DNA from: Ignavibacteria bacterium CG2_30_36_16
GTDB lineage: Bacteria > Bacteroidota > Ignavibacteria > Ignavibacteriales > Ignavibacteriaceae
Assembly: GCA_001873185.1 (NCBI GenBank)
Contig: MNYQ01000145.1
Location: forward strand, 1-36,979
Length of the DNA: 36,979 nt
Direction of reading: 5' to 3'
In this document: positions 7,477 to 15,590 of the stretch, in pieces
Layout: every line of letters starts with the position of its first letter
Numbering within the stretch: position 1 is the stretch's first letter
Program-made: the position numbers and the translations under genes
The notes under the pieces: model-generated
Database searches by the model: none
What the model was told of the DNA's origin: nothing
The model's input: only the letters and a program-made list of their open reading frames with translations

Positions 7477-8646
7477 CTATTTCACTTCATTAACGGAAAG
7501 AATTTTCCCGTGTTTGCCAATTTTATATATTTTGCCAGCCCACGATAGTTTATTAAGAAAAAAACCGGAAAGCCAGATAAAAGGTTGTAAATATCCTGCA
7601 AGTATTGTAAACGCATAATCAAAAAATCCCGCAAACCTGCCGGTTAACATTATATCCTGTAATGCGGCAGAAGTTAACCGGAAAGCGCTTGCAAAAATAA
7701 GTAATAATAGTGAGAAAAGAAGACGTTCGCCGGTTAACACACTTAGAATTAAGATTAAAAAAATATTACCTGTATAAAAAGAAAATGGAACAAAAAAATA
7801 ATTTTTCCCCATTGTCTTATTTACAATTACTATCCACTTTGCAAGATGATTAATACTTTGCCATGTATTTAATTTCTCTCCGGGCATAAAAACCGGCGTA
7901 TTCAAAATTTTAATTTTGTAATCCGCATTAAAAACATTATTACCAAGGGCGGCATCATCACTGATGAAATTAAGAACTGCCTTTACTCCTCCGGCTTCAT
8001 CAAGCGCAGTTTTTCTGAATGCCATAAAAGCGCCTGCGCAATAATTTATTTTGATTACACTTTCGAACAAAAGCACTGCCTCGCCGAAAAAATAATTAGC
8101 TACTGCTCTAATCATCTTGCCACCCATGCTTTTGGAGTGTTTGTAAAAGGCAGTAGAAAAAACAGCTCCGTAATTTTTATCTTCGAATTGAAGAAGCATA
8201 TCATAATAATTATCTTTTTGCACAAGTACATCAGCGTCCATAAAAACCACATATTCTGAATCAGTTATATTGTATGCCGAAAGCATGTTACTTGCTTTGC
8301 CGTTTACTCCTGCTGGTTTTCCGGCTATGGTTACTTCAAAATTATTTTCCCGCCTCTCAATTAATTTTAATTCATTGAATAGCGGTTCGTTTTGATCCTC
8401 AACTGAAATGATAACTCGCGAGTTTTCAAACGGCTGCGAAGCGATTAACATTTTTATATTTATAAGTGTCTGTTCGCAGCCGTTTTTCAAAGGCACAATT
8501 GTAGTGATAGTTTTCGATTCGGAGAAAATTTTCTTCTTCAAAAACTTGCGATACTTTGCAACAACATTAAATGAAAATAAAATCACTATGCAGGCAGTGT
8601 ATATTAAATTGATAACCACTAAAATATTGATTAAAATTGAAACCAT
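7477..8646 (-). CDS. Membrane glycosyltransferase family 2 (GT21/ceramide glucosyltransferase-like)
   Basis: Membrane-bound GT-A glycosyltransferase of 389 residues. An N-terminal helix (about 1-27) anchors the catalytic domain. Visible motifs: TTIVPLKNG at the fold start; the DxD metal site VVFMDADVL (D137/D139); FISDDAALG (about 228-236), matching the D-D motif of GT21; and QSINHLAKW, matching the (Q/R)xxRW-like motif although the Arg is Lys. Three to four C-terminal membrane segments follow. This layout matches ceramide glucosyltransferase/HpnI-like enzymes that add a sugar to a lipid acceptor; the acceptor is unknown here. The ATG at 8646 is chosen over an upstream one at 8793, because the longer form would run through the divergent DUF971 gene. 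Only 25 bases separate the two divergent genes. It is followed closely by the CNNM gene. Confidence 0.82.
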   Translation of the reverse strand: MVSILINILVVINLIYTACIVILFSFNVVAKYRKFLKKKIFSESKTITTIVPLKNGCEQTLINIKMLIASQPFENSRVIISVEDQNEPLFNELKLIERRENNFEVTIAGKPAGVNGKASNMLSAYNITDSEYVVFMDADVLVQKDNYYDMLLQFEDKNYGAVFSTAFYKHSKSMGGKMIRAVANYFFGEAVLLFESVIKINYCAGAFMAFRKTALDEAGGVKAVLNFISDDAALGNNVFNADYKIKILNTPVFMPGEKLNTWQSINHLAKWIVIVNKTMGKNYFFVPFSFYTGNIFLILILSVLTGERLLFSLLLLIFASAFRLTSAALQDIMLTGRFAGFFDYAFTILAGYLQPFIWLSGFFLNKLSWAGKIYKIGKHGKILSVNEVK

Positions 8647-8671
8647 ATTTCTCGAATAATTTAAGAAGATT

Positions 8672-9010
8672 ATGATTCCTAAACAGATAAAGATAGTTGA
8701 CAAAAGCAAACTGAATATAAAATGGAATGACGGCACGGAAAGTTCAATATCGCTAAAATATTTGCGCGATGAATGCCCGTGCGCAACATGCAAAGGTGAA
8801 ACTGTGCTGTTGAAAACTTACAGGCCGGCTCAAAAAAATTTAACAGGAAATTCATACTTCATAAAAGAGATAAAACAGATTGGCGTATATGCTGTTCAAA
8901 TAACTTGGAAGGACGGGCACAACACGGGCATTTATTCGTGGGAGTATTTGCAAACTCTCGCAAATGATGAAGTTAGTGGAATAACTCACAATTATGGGAC
9001 GCTTCTTTAA
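8672..9010 (+). CDS. DUF971 domain protein
   Basis: Small soluble protein of 112 residues belonging to DUF971 (PF06155), the domain also found at the N-terminus of gamma-butyrobetaine hydroxylases. Visible family features are the basic-hydrophobic start, IKWNDGTESSISLKYLRDE, a cysteine cluster CPCATC (C35, C37, C40) and the end segment ITWKDGHNTGIYSWEYLQ. Stand-alone DUF971 proteins sit near iron-sulfur or tRNA/rRNA genes in many genomes, but their role is not established. The Cys cluster could bind metal. The stop codon overlaps the start of the methyltransferase gene (TAATG), which suggests translational coupling. AAGAAG lies about 6 bases before the ATG. Confidence 0.87.
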   Translation: MIPKQIKIVDKSKLNIKWNDGTESSISLKYLRDECPCATCKGETVLLKTYRPAQKNLTGNSYFIKEIKQIGVYAVQITWKDGHNTGIYSWEYLQTLANDEVSGITHNYGTLL

Positions 9011-9777
9011 TGCTAACTAAAAACGAATTAAAATATTACTCCTCATTGCTGAAGAAAAAATTTCGAGAAGAAGAAAAAAAATTTTTGGTCGAGGGGAAAA
9101 AGCTCATTGATGAGGCTTTAAGCAGCGAATGCAAGTGTGAAATAGTAATCGTTACAAATGAATTTGTAGGAAGCGAGGCAGGGTATGTTAATTCATTACG
9201 GAAAAAAGATATTCGCATTGTACAGGTTAAAAATCCAGAGTTTGAAAAAATTGCAGACACTGTAAATCCTCAAGGAATTGCTGCTGTGTTTAAAATAGAG
9301 GAAGGAGAAGATTTTTCTGCAGATAATATAATGCTTGCGCTCGAAGATGTTTCCGACCCGGGCAATGTCGGAACCATTCTGCGCAACTGCGACTGGTTCG
9401 GCATCAACTCTATTCTTTTAAGTGAAACATGCGCCGATGTTTTTAATCCCAAAACTATTCGTGCAAGCATGGGCTCTTTATTTCATCTCTCAATCAAAAG
9501 ATCAGCAAACTTTATTGAAGATATAAACCTTTTTGCAGGGGATGGATATGATATTTTAACCGCCCATCTAAGCGGACAAAATATTTACAAATTCACATTC
9601 CCGGAAAAATTTGTAATAGTCTTTGCAAACGAGGCAAAAGGTCCATCGAGCGAATTACTTAATGTCTCTAATAAACTAATCAACATTCCTAAATTTGGCA
9701 AAGCAGAATCGCTTAATGTAGCGAACTCCTCTGCGGTTATTCTTTCCGAAATAAAACGGCAAACTATTTTAAAATAA
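9010..9777 (+). CDS. TrmH/SpoU family RNA 2'-O-methyltransferase
   Basis: Predicted SAM-dependent RNA ribose methyltransferase of 255 residues, type RlmB/TrmH group 3. An N-terminal substrate-binding domain (about 1-95, with EEKKFLVEGKKLIDEAL) precedes the SPOUT knot. SPOUT motif 1 is DVSDPGNVGTILRN (113-126), motif 2 is FANEAKGPSSEL (205-216, matching xNExxGxS), and motif 3 is INIPKFGKAESLNVANSSAV (224-243). All three SAM/catalytic motifs are intact, so it should be active, probably on 23S rRNA or tRNA; the exact site cannot be read from sequence. It is translationally coupled to the DUF971 gene. Its 3' end overlaps the convergent T9SS gene by 14 bases. Confidence 0.92.
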   Translation: MLTKNELKYYSSLLKKKFREEEKKFLVEGKKLIDEALSSECKCEIVIVTNEFVGSEAGYVNSLRKKDIRIVQVKNPEFEKIADTVNPQGIAAVFKIEEGEDFSADNIMLALEDVSDPGNVGTILRNCDWFGINSILLSETCADVFNPKTIRASMGSLFHLSIKRSANFIEDINLFAGDGYDILTAHLSGQNIYKFTFPEKFVIVFANEAKGPSSELLNVSNKLINIPKFGKAESLNVANSSAVILSEIKRQTILK

Positions 9778-11380
9778 TCATCTTTCTTGTATTAAAATAT
9801 TCTCTCGCTTCTAATGAATAAAAATAAACACCGCTCGATAAATTATTCCCGAACGAATTTGAATTAAATTCAACCTCATATTCGCCTGGTTTGTATAAGC
9901 CATCCGCAAGTAAAGCAATTTCTTCTCCAAGCATATCATAAAGTTTTAATTTTACTGGAATAGAAATATCGTCGCCGACAAATGGAATTGTGAATTTAAT
10001 TTTAGTAATGCTATTAAATGGATTTGGATAATTTTGTTTGAGAGAAAAATATTCCGGCAGAGTAATATCCATGCTAAGCTGAATAACATTTTTTGTTACG
10101 AGATTCATATAAGGAATGCTTCTTAACACATCCGCTTTATGGCGCAGTTGTGTAATCGCTCTTAATCCCGTACTGTCCTTTGCCGCTATTAAAGCAAGCA
10201 CAACCCATTGTGTGTCCATCGGCGCCATTGTAAACGGACCTGAAAACATAACAAAACCGGCTTCGCCACTGGTGTTGCGAAAAGGATAAACATAACCGGT
10301 GCCGGTTACAGGATCACCGCTGAGCGGGAATTTTGTGATAGTGCCAGTGGATGAATCAATTATACAATTGCCAACTGTATCTAAACCGCGGGCAACATTC
10401 CATGCAGATTTCATATTAACAATTTGACCCATAACGGGATTTAAACCCCCATGACCATTAATAGGATGGAATGAGGATAAACTTAAATTTTTGTATCCAG
10501 GAATTATTCTTCCATCAAAAATTGCGGAGGAGTTTGGTTCCTTAACTACAGGTCCGTTTAAGAAAACATAACCGACAGATACTGGAAGTGAATAAGGGTT
10601 TATATCATCAGTCCAACAGTAGGCGAGCTGCCGGTTTATATCAATAGCCGGAAAATTTGAACTCGGATGTCCAAAATCTATATCACTCCAAAATCCAAAA
10701 TAAGCCGAATCAATTGTTTGTGAAGATTTATTGATTAAAGTGTACTCATAAAAAATTGTTGAAGAAAGGATATTCTCTTTGTAGTGATTATCATAACAAT
10801 AAGTTTTTTGTTGAATCTCCACCGGTATGGAAGGCGATGGCTCCCAATATGAACCAAATATTCCATGGTCAAATAAACCGTTGTATATCGTCCAGAGCGT
10901 TTCATCTGCATAAACAACAGGCTGACCGTTTACATCAACCGGCGCACCCCACCCGGCAGCCCATTCTATTACATCGGGATTATTTATTGAATCATTTTTA
11001 CTGATCTTATACACACGGTACTTTAGTGAATCCTGCGGTAAAATATCGAGAGCAGCTTTACCGTTAATAATAGGACCGGGAGAAAAAGAAGAAATCCATT
11101 TTACCAACCCCGCTTTAACTTCATTATTTATTTTCCCGATTATCCAAGGACCGTGATCGTATACAATAATATTATTATTCGTTCCGAGTAAATCCCATTT
11201 AGCGCCTCCACTACTAAACAACCAAATGTCAGTGTCTCCGATGTTGGAGGCATTTACCGAGATAAAATTTTTATGCAATTCCTTAGAATCAAAGCCCGGC
11301 ACATACGGGCGTCTTGTTTGAGGACAAACCTGAAACAACGGAATCAAAAAAACAAAAAGTAAAATGTTTCTTAACACCAT
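9764..11380 (-). CDS. T9SS-exported protein with type A sorting domain
   Basis: Secreted protein of 538 residues. A signal peptide (about 1-20, ending VCPQT) is followed by a ~430-residue region of unknown fold, rich in Gly, Trp and Tyr. The C-terminal ~85 residues form a type A T9SS sorting domain: YFSLKQNYPNPFNSITKIKF, then LKLYDMLGEEIALL, GEYEVEFNS, and SSGVYFYSLEA ending KMIILK. Such signals direct transport through the outer membrane and anchoring at or release from the cell surface. I do not recognise the catalytic or binding domain. It lies 21 bases downstream of the nuclease-like gene on the same strand, so the two are probably co-transcribed. The 3' end overlaps the convergent methyltransferase gene by 14 bases. 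Confidence 0.85.
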   Translation of the reverse strand: MVLRNILLFVFLIPLFQVCPQTRRPYVPGFDSKELHKNFISVNASNIGDTDIWLFSSGGAKWDLLGTNNNIIVYDHGPWIIGKINNEVKAGLVKWISSFSPGPIINGKAALDILPQDSLKYRVYKISKNDSINNPDVIEWAAGWGAPVDVNGQPVVYADETLWTIYNGLFDHGIFGSYWEPSPSIPVEIQQKTYCYDNHYKENILSSTIFYEYTLINKSSQTIDSAYFGFWSDIDFGHPSSNFPAIDINRQLAYCWTDDINPYSLPVSVGYVFLNGPVVKEPNSSAIFDGRIIPGYKNLSLSSFHPINGHGGLNPVMGQIVNMKSAWNVARGLDTVGNCIIDSSTGTITKFPLSGDPVTGTGYVYPFRNTSGEAGFVMFSGPFTMAPMDTQWVVLALIAAKDSTGLRAITQLRHKADVLRSIPYMNLVTKNVIQLSMDITLPEYFSLKQNYPNPFNSITKIKFTIPFVGDDISIPVKLKLYDMLGEEIALLADGLYKPGEYEVEFNSNSFGNNLSSGVYFYSLEAREYFNTRKMIILK

Positions 11381-11401
11381 AATTGCCCGAACTTTTTCTG
11401 A

Positions 11402-12382
11402 TTAAAAACTAATATGCATTATATTCTTTTTGAATAATAAAGTGCTGTTATAATAATCTTTGTGCGAATAAATTTTATTCGATTGAAGATTTTCATTCAC
11501 CGGATAGTCGATATCATTTACATAAATTATTTCGGCTGCTAAGGGTGCCGCAATAGTTATAGGTATAAAATATACGCTCCAGTTATCTTTATTTTTAGGA
11601 AGCACAGATAATATACCGATACTGCCAAGCGCACCTAAAGCGCCGTATGAAAGTGTTTCTAAGTAAGTTGCATCCGGATTAAATTTTTTAGCCGGTAAGT
11701 AAACGCCAAGCGCACTGCCTAATATATAACCCGTGTAAAATCCGATTAACCCAACTCCCAATGCTTCAAAACCCTTTGCGTCTGTAAACGAGACCGCTAA
11801 AAAAGTAGTGGGGATGCCAGCTACAGTGCCGATAGTTGTACCAGCCAAAATCTCCCAAAGGATATCAAAAGTATCCGGTGTAAGAAGTTTTTGAATTTGA
11901 ATTTCGGAAGTGTACTTACCAAAAGCTAAAATTTCTTCTTCGCTGTATTCAGGTTTAAATTCGCCGCTTATGAGTGCAGAATTGAGCGCCCAAATTCCTT
12001 TCTTAAAATGACGGGCAAATTCTTCTTCTGCTTTTAATTCTTTTAAATTATAAACGGAATCGCGTGCTAATATTTTTGCATAACCTTTTGAAATGAAAAC
12101 CGTGTTAAAGTTGGTTGAGTCGAAGGGGTATTTTTTGTAAAGGATAATAACATTTATATTGTCATCCATTTTAACCGGTATGAATGACAGTTCTCTGTTT
12201 AACAAAACCGACTCCGAATATCTAACTGCTTCTTCTGCAATATTTTTTATAGGGAGTATCGGATGATTTAAAGATGGGGCGTCAACGGCAGCCATTCTAA
12301 CAAGCGCGCCAGTTGTTGTTTCGAATAAATTATTGTCGACAATTTTTACTAACCGGATTGTCTGCGAAAGAGAGGAGTTCAT
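11402..12382 (-). CDS. Staphylococcal-nuclease-like domain fused to a membrane domain
   Basis: Residues about 5-135 resemble the staphylococcal nuclease (thermonuclease) OB-fold: LVKIVDNNLFETTTGALVR, RMAAVDAPS (29-37), then ISKGYAKILARDS and FARHFKKGIWAL. Residues about 178-290 hold three or four Gly/Ala-rich hydrophobic segments. Two of the usual catalytic positions look lost: the Glu after DxP is Ser37, and the region matching DxYGRxLA reads DDNINVIILY with no Arg. It is therefore probably not an active nuclease. In-frame DNA upstream of this ATG encodes a good signal peptide, yet the only plausible starts for it are ACG at 12430 or ATT at 12433, preceded by GGGAAGG at 12436-12442. A TAA stop lies further up. 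I therefore keep the ATG at 12382 as the formal start. It leads the two-gene unit with the T9SS gene. Confidence 0.7.
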   Translation of the reverse strand: MNSSLSQTIRLVKIVDNNLFETTTGALVRMAAVDAPSLNHPILPIKNIAEEAVRYSESVLLNRELSFIPVKMDDNINVIILYKKYPFDSTNFNTVFISKGYAKILARDSVYNLKELKAEEEFARHFKKGIWALNSALISGEFKPEYSEEEILAFGKYTSEIQIQKLLTPDTFDILWEILAGTTIGTVAGIPTTFLAVSFTDAKGFEALGVGLIGFYTGYILGSALGVYLPAKKFNPDATYLETLSYGALGALGSIGILSVLPKNKDNWSVYFIPITIAAPLAAEIIYVNDIDYPVNENLQSNKIYSHKDYYNSTLLFKKNIMHISF

Positions 12383-12529
12383 GAATCCAGTTAAAATGAA
12401 AATTGTAATATAAAACCAGATTGATTTCGTAATATCCTTCCCGAATTAAAAAATGCAGCAAACTAGTTGATCTGCTGTATCAATTTCCTGTTTTATTTTT
12501 TGAAAGTCAACAGGGGACTTAAATTTGGC

Positions 12530-12804
12530 TCATCCCAACAACATCATTTTTTTTGATGAAGTAAAACCGGCAGTTCTGATTTTATAAACATAAATTCCGC
12601 TTGTTAATTCGGAAGCGTTAAAATTGATTTTATAATTGCCTGCCTCTTTTTTTGCGTTAACAAGTTCGGCGACTTCCCTTCAGCAGCGTTGAGGGTGGGA
12701 ATGTCAACAGAGCAGCCGTTCATTGCGGCGACCTGAAAATCTTGAGCAAAAAGATTTGTGATTACAAAAAATAATTGAAGCGTATTTAATCTTGTTTTTG
12801 CTTT
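12530..12804 (-). pseudogene. Remnant of a T9SS cargo gene
   Basis: The minus strand encodes, without an ATG, KAKTRLNTLQLFFVITNLFA followed by QDF, a signal peptide with a clear cleavage site, then ~25 residues. The frame shifts near 12665-12680. The other frame then reads VAELVNAKKEAGNYKINFNA, ASELTSGIYVYKIRTAGF and ends KKMMLLG with TGA at 12530-12532, the end of a T9SS type A sorting domain. The body of the protein is missing. It looks like a gene reduced by internal deletion plus frameshift. It lies directly downstream of the RRM gene terminator. Confidence 0.75.
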
Positions 12805-12806
12805 AA

Positions 12807-12835
12807 AATAAAAAAGCGCCCGTAAAGAGCGCTTT
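12807..12835 (-). terminator. Terminator of the RRM protein gene
   Basis: On the minus strand AAAGCGC (12829-12835) pairs with GCGCTTT (12813-12819) around a 9-base loop, followed by a T-run. It lies about 30 bases after the stop of the RNA-binding protein. Confidence 0.85.
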
Positions 12836-12863
12836 CAGATAAAACAAGTATAAAAACAAATGC

Positions 12864-13118
12864 CTATTTCTTTTTCGGTTTTGCTTCACTGACAACGATA
12901 CTTCGTCCATCAATTTCAGAACCATTAAGAGCCTGGATTGCGTTACTTGCTCCGGTTTCGTCTTCCATTTCGACAAAACCGAAACCTCTGGATTTACCGG
13001 TCTCACGATCGGTGATAACTTTGGCAGAAACGACTTGTCCATGAGCTTCAAAAGCTGTTTTTAGTTCTTCATCGCTTACTGTCCAGGGGAGAGACCCCAC
13101 AAAGAGTTTGGTACTCAC
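12864..13118 (-). CDS. RRM-domain RNA-binding protein
   Basis: Small RNA-binding protein of 84 residues consisting of a single RNA recognition motif. RNP2 is KLFVGSLPW (residues 4-12) and RNP1 is KSRGFGFVEM (about 42-51), with the expected aromatic residues for stacking on RNA bases. The second helix and last strand are seen in ASNAIQALNGSEIDGRSIVV, and the protein ends in a basic KPKKK tail. Proteins of this size occur in Bacteroidota and cyanobacteria, often induced by cold, and probably act as RNA chaperones. The gene has its own terminator and follows a long repeat-rich region, so it is probably monocistronic. A CTCTAAAAAAATG-type leader precedes the start without a strong Shine-Dalgarno. 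Confidence 0.95.
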   Translation of the reverse strand: MSTKLFVGSLPWTVSDEELKTAFEAHGQVVSAKVITDRETGKSRGFGFVEMEDETGASNAIQALNGSEIDGRSIVVSEAKPKKK

Positions 13119-13423
13119 TAATTAACCTCTAAAAAAATGAATTAAAACACACAGTCCTAAGACTATATACCAAAATAATACTTAAATATGTTAAAACAAA
13201 ATAAGAAGTTAGCCGGAAATCATTTTTAACAACTGCTGTCCAAAACAATTTCAAACTAAGTAAAAAAATATGACCGATCTATTTTCGAAAATATTTTCCG
13301 AATCAAAAAGCTAATCTCCTACTTTTTTCCCAAGACGCTGTCTGGTGAAAAAGCTAAAGAGAAAATGAAAAATAATCCGTTAACTAACGGATTGATGGAT
13401 GATGTAGAAAACTATTTTAAAAA

Positions 13424-13515
13424 TATTCCCGCAAATGCGGGACAGGTTTGACATAAAAAATCCGTTAGCGCTCGACTGAGCTCACGCCGAAGTCTAACGG
13501 ATTAACTGACAATAC
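13424..13515. repeat. Composite intergenic repeat, copy 2
   Basis: Same ordered parts as 4646-4710: AAATATTCCCG, CGGGACAGGTTT, then CTAACGGATTAAC and GACAATACT. Copy 2 has a full AATCCGTTAG arm and a longer middle than copy 1, so copy 1 may be a decayed form. Confidence 0.5.
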
Positions 13516-13665
13516 TATAGATTCATCTGTGAATGATTTAACCGAAATGGTTCCTTAAAACCGATTTATCGGTTTACGTTTTGAAAGTTATTTTATTGCT
13601 GTCGCGTATGAAATAGTTTTTCTCTTTTCTAAGCCGTTAAAACGATTAATTACATTATTATTTAA

Positions 13666-13767
13666 CTCACCTTACGCAAAAATTGTAGTACGAAGTCCGT
13701 TAGCTAACGGATTATCGAAGCTTCGCTTCGATTTACAATACAATTTCAGACTTCTGCGTAAGGTGAG
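13666..13767. repeat. 102-base inverted repeat with nested hairpins
   Basis: The outer arms CTCACCTTACGCA (13666-13678) and TGCGTAAGGTGAG (13755-13767) are perfect complements. AAATTGTA and TACAATTT continue the pairing further in. The loop region holds the palindromes TCCGTTAGCTAACGGA (13696-13711) and CGAAGCTTCGCTTCG. It lies between the RRM and radA genes. Confidence 0.8.
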
Positions 13768-13901
13768 TATTTAATTTAATTTCCATCCGTTAGCCAACGG
13801 ACAATGACAGGAATGACATTTTTAGACCAGACTCATATATATAAAAGTTTTAATATTGACAGATATGAACTAAACAAATTCATCCTGGCTGCAAAGAAGT
13901 A

Positions 13902-15257
13902 TTAAGACGGAGTCAATATTAGCCGCATTGCTTCAGTTACAAGGGATGCGCCCCGTACCTCAATGCCGGACGAAATCTTAATCCCTTTTAAATTATTTGA
14001 AGGAATAATGATTTTTGTGAATCCAAGTTTTTCCGCTTCTTGAATTCTTTTTTCAATATGCCCAACGCTTCTTACTTCACCGCCAAGCCCAACTTCACCA
14101 ATGATCACGCAATTTTTATCTGCAGGTTTATCGAACAAACTTGAAGCGATGGCAGAACACACTGCAAGGTCAACAGCCGGTTCGTCAATCTTTACCCCGC
14201 CTGCCATATTTAAAAAAACATTTGCCGCCGATAATCTTGCGTTTGCTCTTTTTTCGAGCACGGCTAAGAGAATAGACAATCTTCGGTAATCAAAACCCGT
14301 CGTTACGCGCTGCGGATTGCCGAAGTTGGAAGGAGTAACCAGCGCCTGCACTTCAAGTAATATGGGGCGCGTGCCTTCCATACTTGCCGTAACTACCGAA
14401 CCGGTTAACTGCGAACCCCTTTCACTTAAAAATAATTCGCTTGGATTTTTTACTTCCGTCAAACCGTCTTCATGCATTTCGAAAACACCTATTTCATTTG
14501 TGCTGCCGAAACGATTTTTTTGAGCACGTAAAATTCTAAAAGAATGTTTCGATTCCCCTTCAAACTGAATTACTGTATCTACAATGTGTTCGAGAATTTT
14601 CGGTCCAGCAATTATTCCTTCCTTTGTAACATGCCCGACTATAATGACGGAGAAATGATTTTTCTTTGCTTCTTCCATTAGCAGCGCTGTGCATTCACGT
14701 ATTTGTGTTACTGTGCCGGGCGAATTATCAAGTTCGGAGCGGTACATAGTTTGAATTGAATCAATAACAACAACGGCGGGGGATAAAGAATGAACGCCGG
14801 ATATGATTGTTCCTAATTCCGTTTCAGCCATAACATGAAAATTTTCAGAATTAATATTAAGCCGGCTGGCTCTCAGTTTTATCTGCTTTAACGATTCTTC
14901 TCCGGTAACATATAATACTGTTTCTTTAATGCGCGATGCAGACTGCATAGCAAGCGTTGATTTTCCAATACCCGGATCGCCTCCAAGCAATACAACCGAA
15001 CCGGGCATCAATCCGCCGCCGAGAACTCTATCGAATTCGTCTATTTCGGTTTTGATTCTGTCCTCCTCGTCGGCAGTTATGTCGCTTAGTTTTACTGCTT
15101 TGAAAGGATGGTCAAATGACTGCTGGCGTCGTTGCGATGTTTCAACTATTTCTTCTGTAAATGTATTCCACAGATCGCACTCAGGGCATTTGCCAAGCCA
15201 TTTAGGAGATTCGAAGTTACAATTTGAACAGATGTATTTTGTTTTTTGCTTTGCCAT
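13902..15257 (-). CDS. radA: DNA repair protein RadA (Sms)
   Basis: Branch-migration helicase-like ATPase acting in recombinational repair, 451 residues, normal for the family. The N-terminal zinc finger is C10-x2-C13 ... C24-x2-C27. The RecA-like ATPase has Walker A GGDPGIGKST (92-101) and Walker B VVVIDSIQT (162-170). The RadA-specific KNRFG motif is at 247-251. The Lon-like C-terminal domain (about 280-451) includes EVQALVTPSNFGNPQR, PAVDLAVCSAIASS and GEVGLGGEVRSV. Every hallmark is intact. The start MAKQKTKY is standard. A TAAGTTTG -7-like element lies upstream. It is on the same strand as alaS, but 333 repeat-filled bases lie between them. Confidence 0.97.
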   Translation of the reverse strand: MAKQKTKYICSNCNFESPKWLGKCPECDLWNTFTEEIVETSQRRQQSFDHPFKAVKLSDITADEEDRIKTEIDEFDRVLGGGLMPGSVVLLGGDPGIGKSTLAMQSASRIKETVLYVTGEESLKQIKLRASRLNINSENFHVMAETELGTIISGVHSLSPAVVVIDSIQTMYRSELDNSPGTVTQIRECTALLMEEAKKNHFSVIIVGHVTKEGIIAGPKILEHIVDTVIQFEGESKHSFRILRAQKNRFGSTNEIGVFEMHEDGLTEVKNPSELFLSERGSQLTGSVVTASMEGTRPILLEVQALVTPSNFGNPQRVTTGFDYRRLSILLAVLEKRANARLSAANVFLNMAGGVKIDEPAVDLAVCSAIASSLFDKPADKNCVIIGEVGLGGEVRSVGHIEKRIQEAEKLGFTKIIIPSNNLKGIKISSGIEVRGASLVTEAMRLILTPS

Positions 15258-15590
15258 AATCGACCCAAAAATTGTTTTGTCAAACTTAACGTTTTGAATT
15301 GTAAAGGGAAAGAATAAAAAATGAGATATTTCGTCCGTTTGCTAAAGGATCCTCGAATAAAGCAATCCCAGTTATGGAATTTTAAGATTGCTTTGTGCTG
15401 CTGCCCCCGCAATGACTTTTCTCTTGTGTCATTGCGAATGAGTCTTCGAGTGAAGCAATCCCCAAGTAGATTTTTAAGATTGCTTCGCTCCCAAAGCGTC
15501 GCTCGCAATGACAATTGGTTTTGAGATTTTAGAGAAGCCTTCCAATTAATTCCAATTAATTCCATTCACTGAAGTAAATGGCAATGATAG
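15258..15590. repeat. GTCATTGCGAG-family repeats between radA and alaS
   Basis: Holds a degenerate TCCGTTTGCTAAAGGA (15334-15349) and three neighbouring GTCATTGCGAG/GAAGCAATC elements. 15385-15428 is inverted and nearly identical to window bases 1-44. 15428-15460 is forward and nearly identical to 36150-36182 (two mismatches). About 15475-15512 is inverted. Short direct repeats TTCCAATTAA follow at 15540-15560. No gene seen. Confidence 0.7.
15281..15312 (-). promoter_or_regulatory. Possible radA promoter
   Basis: On the minus strand TAAGTTTG (15281-15288) matches the -7 consensus TAnnTTTG. The -33 candidate 20 bases upstream is CTTT, a weaker match to TTTG. Transcription would start near 15275, about 18 bases before the ATG. 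Confidence 0.45.

Larger units (their letters stand above)
13119..13901. repeat. Repeat-rich intergenic region of 783 bases
   Basis: No credible gene. It holds five copies or half-copies of the TCCGTTAGCTAACGGA palindrome (13375-13392, 13459-13503 split by a 25-base insert, 13696-13711, 13786-13801), a CCCGCAAATGCGGG palindrome near 13429, and a 102-base inverted repeat at 13666-13767. Bases 13811-13840 carry a TTTTTAGACCAGACTCATAT end like that of the MITE-like element at 18474-18626. A 63-codon reading at 13260-13451 looks protein-like but has no start and runs through repeats. Confidence 0.65.

Noticed and set aside
9764-9777. 14-base overlap of convergent genes as a regulatory signal
   Set aside because: Short convergent overlaps are common in compact genomes and nothing else supports control.
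13260-13451. Protein-like reading of 63 codons without start codon
   Set aside because: No ATG, GTG or TTG at a sensible place after the upstream TAA, and its end runs through two palindromic repeats.
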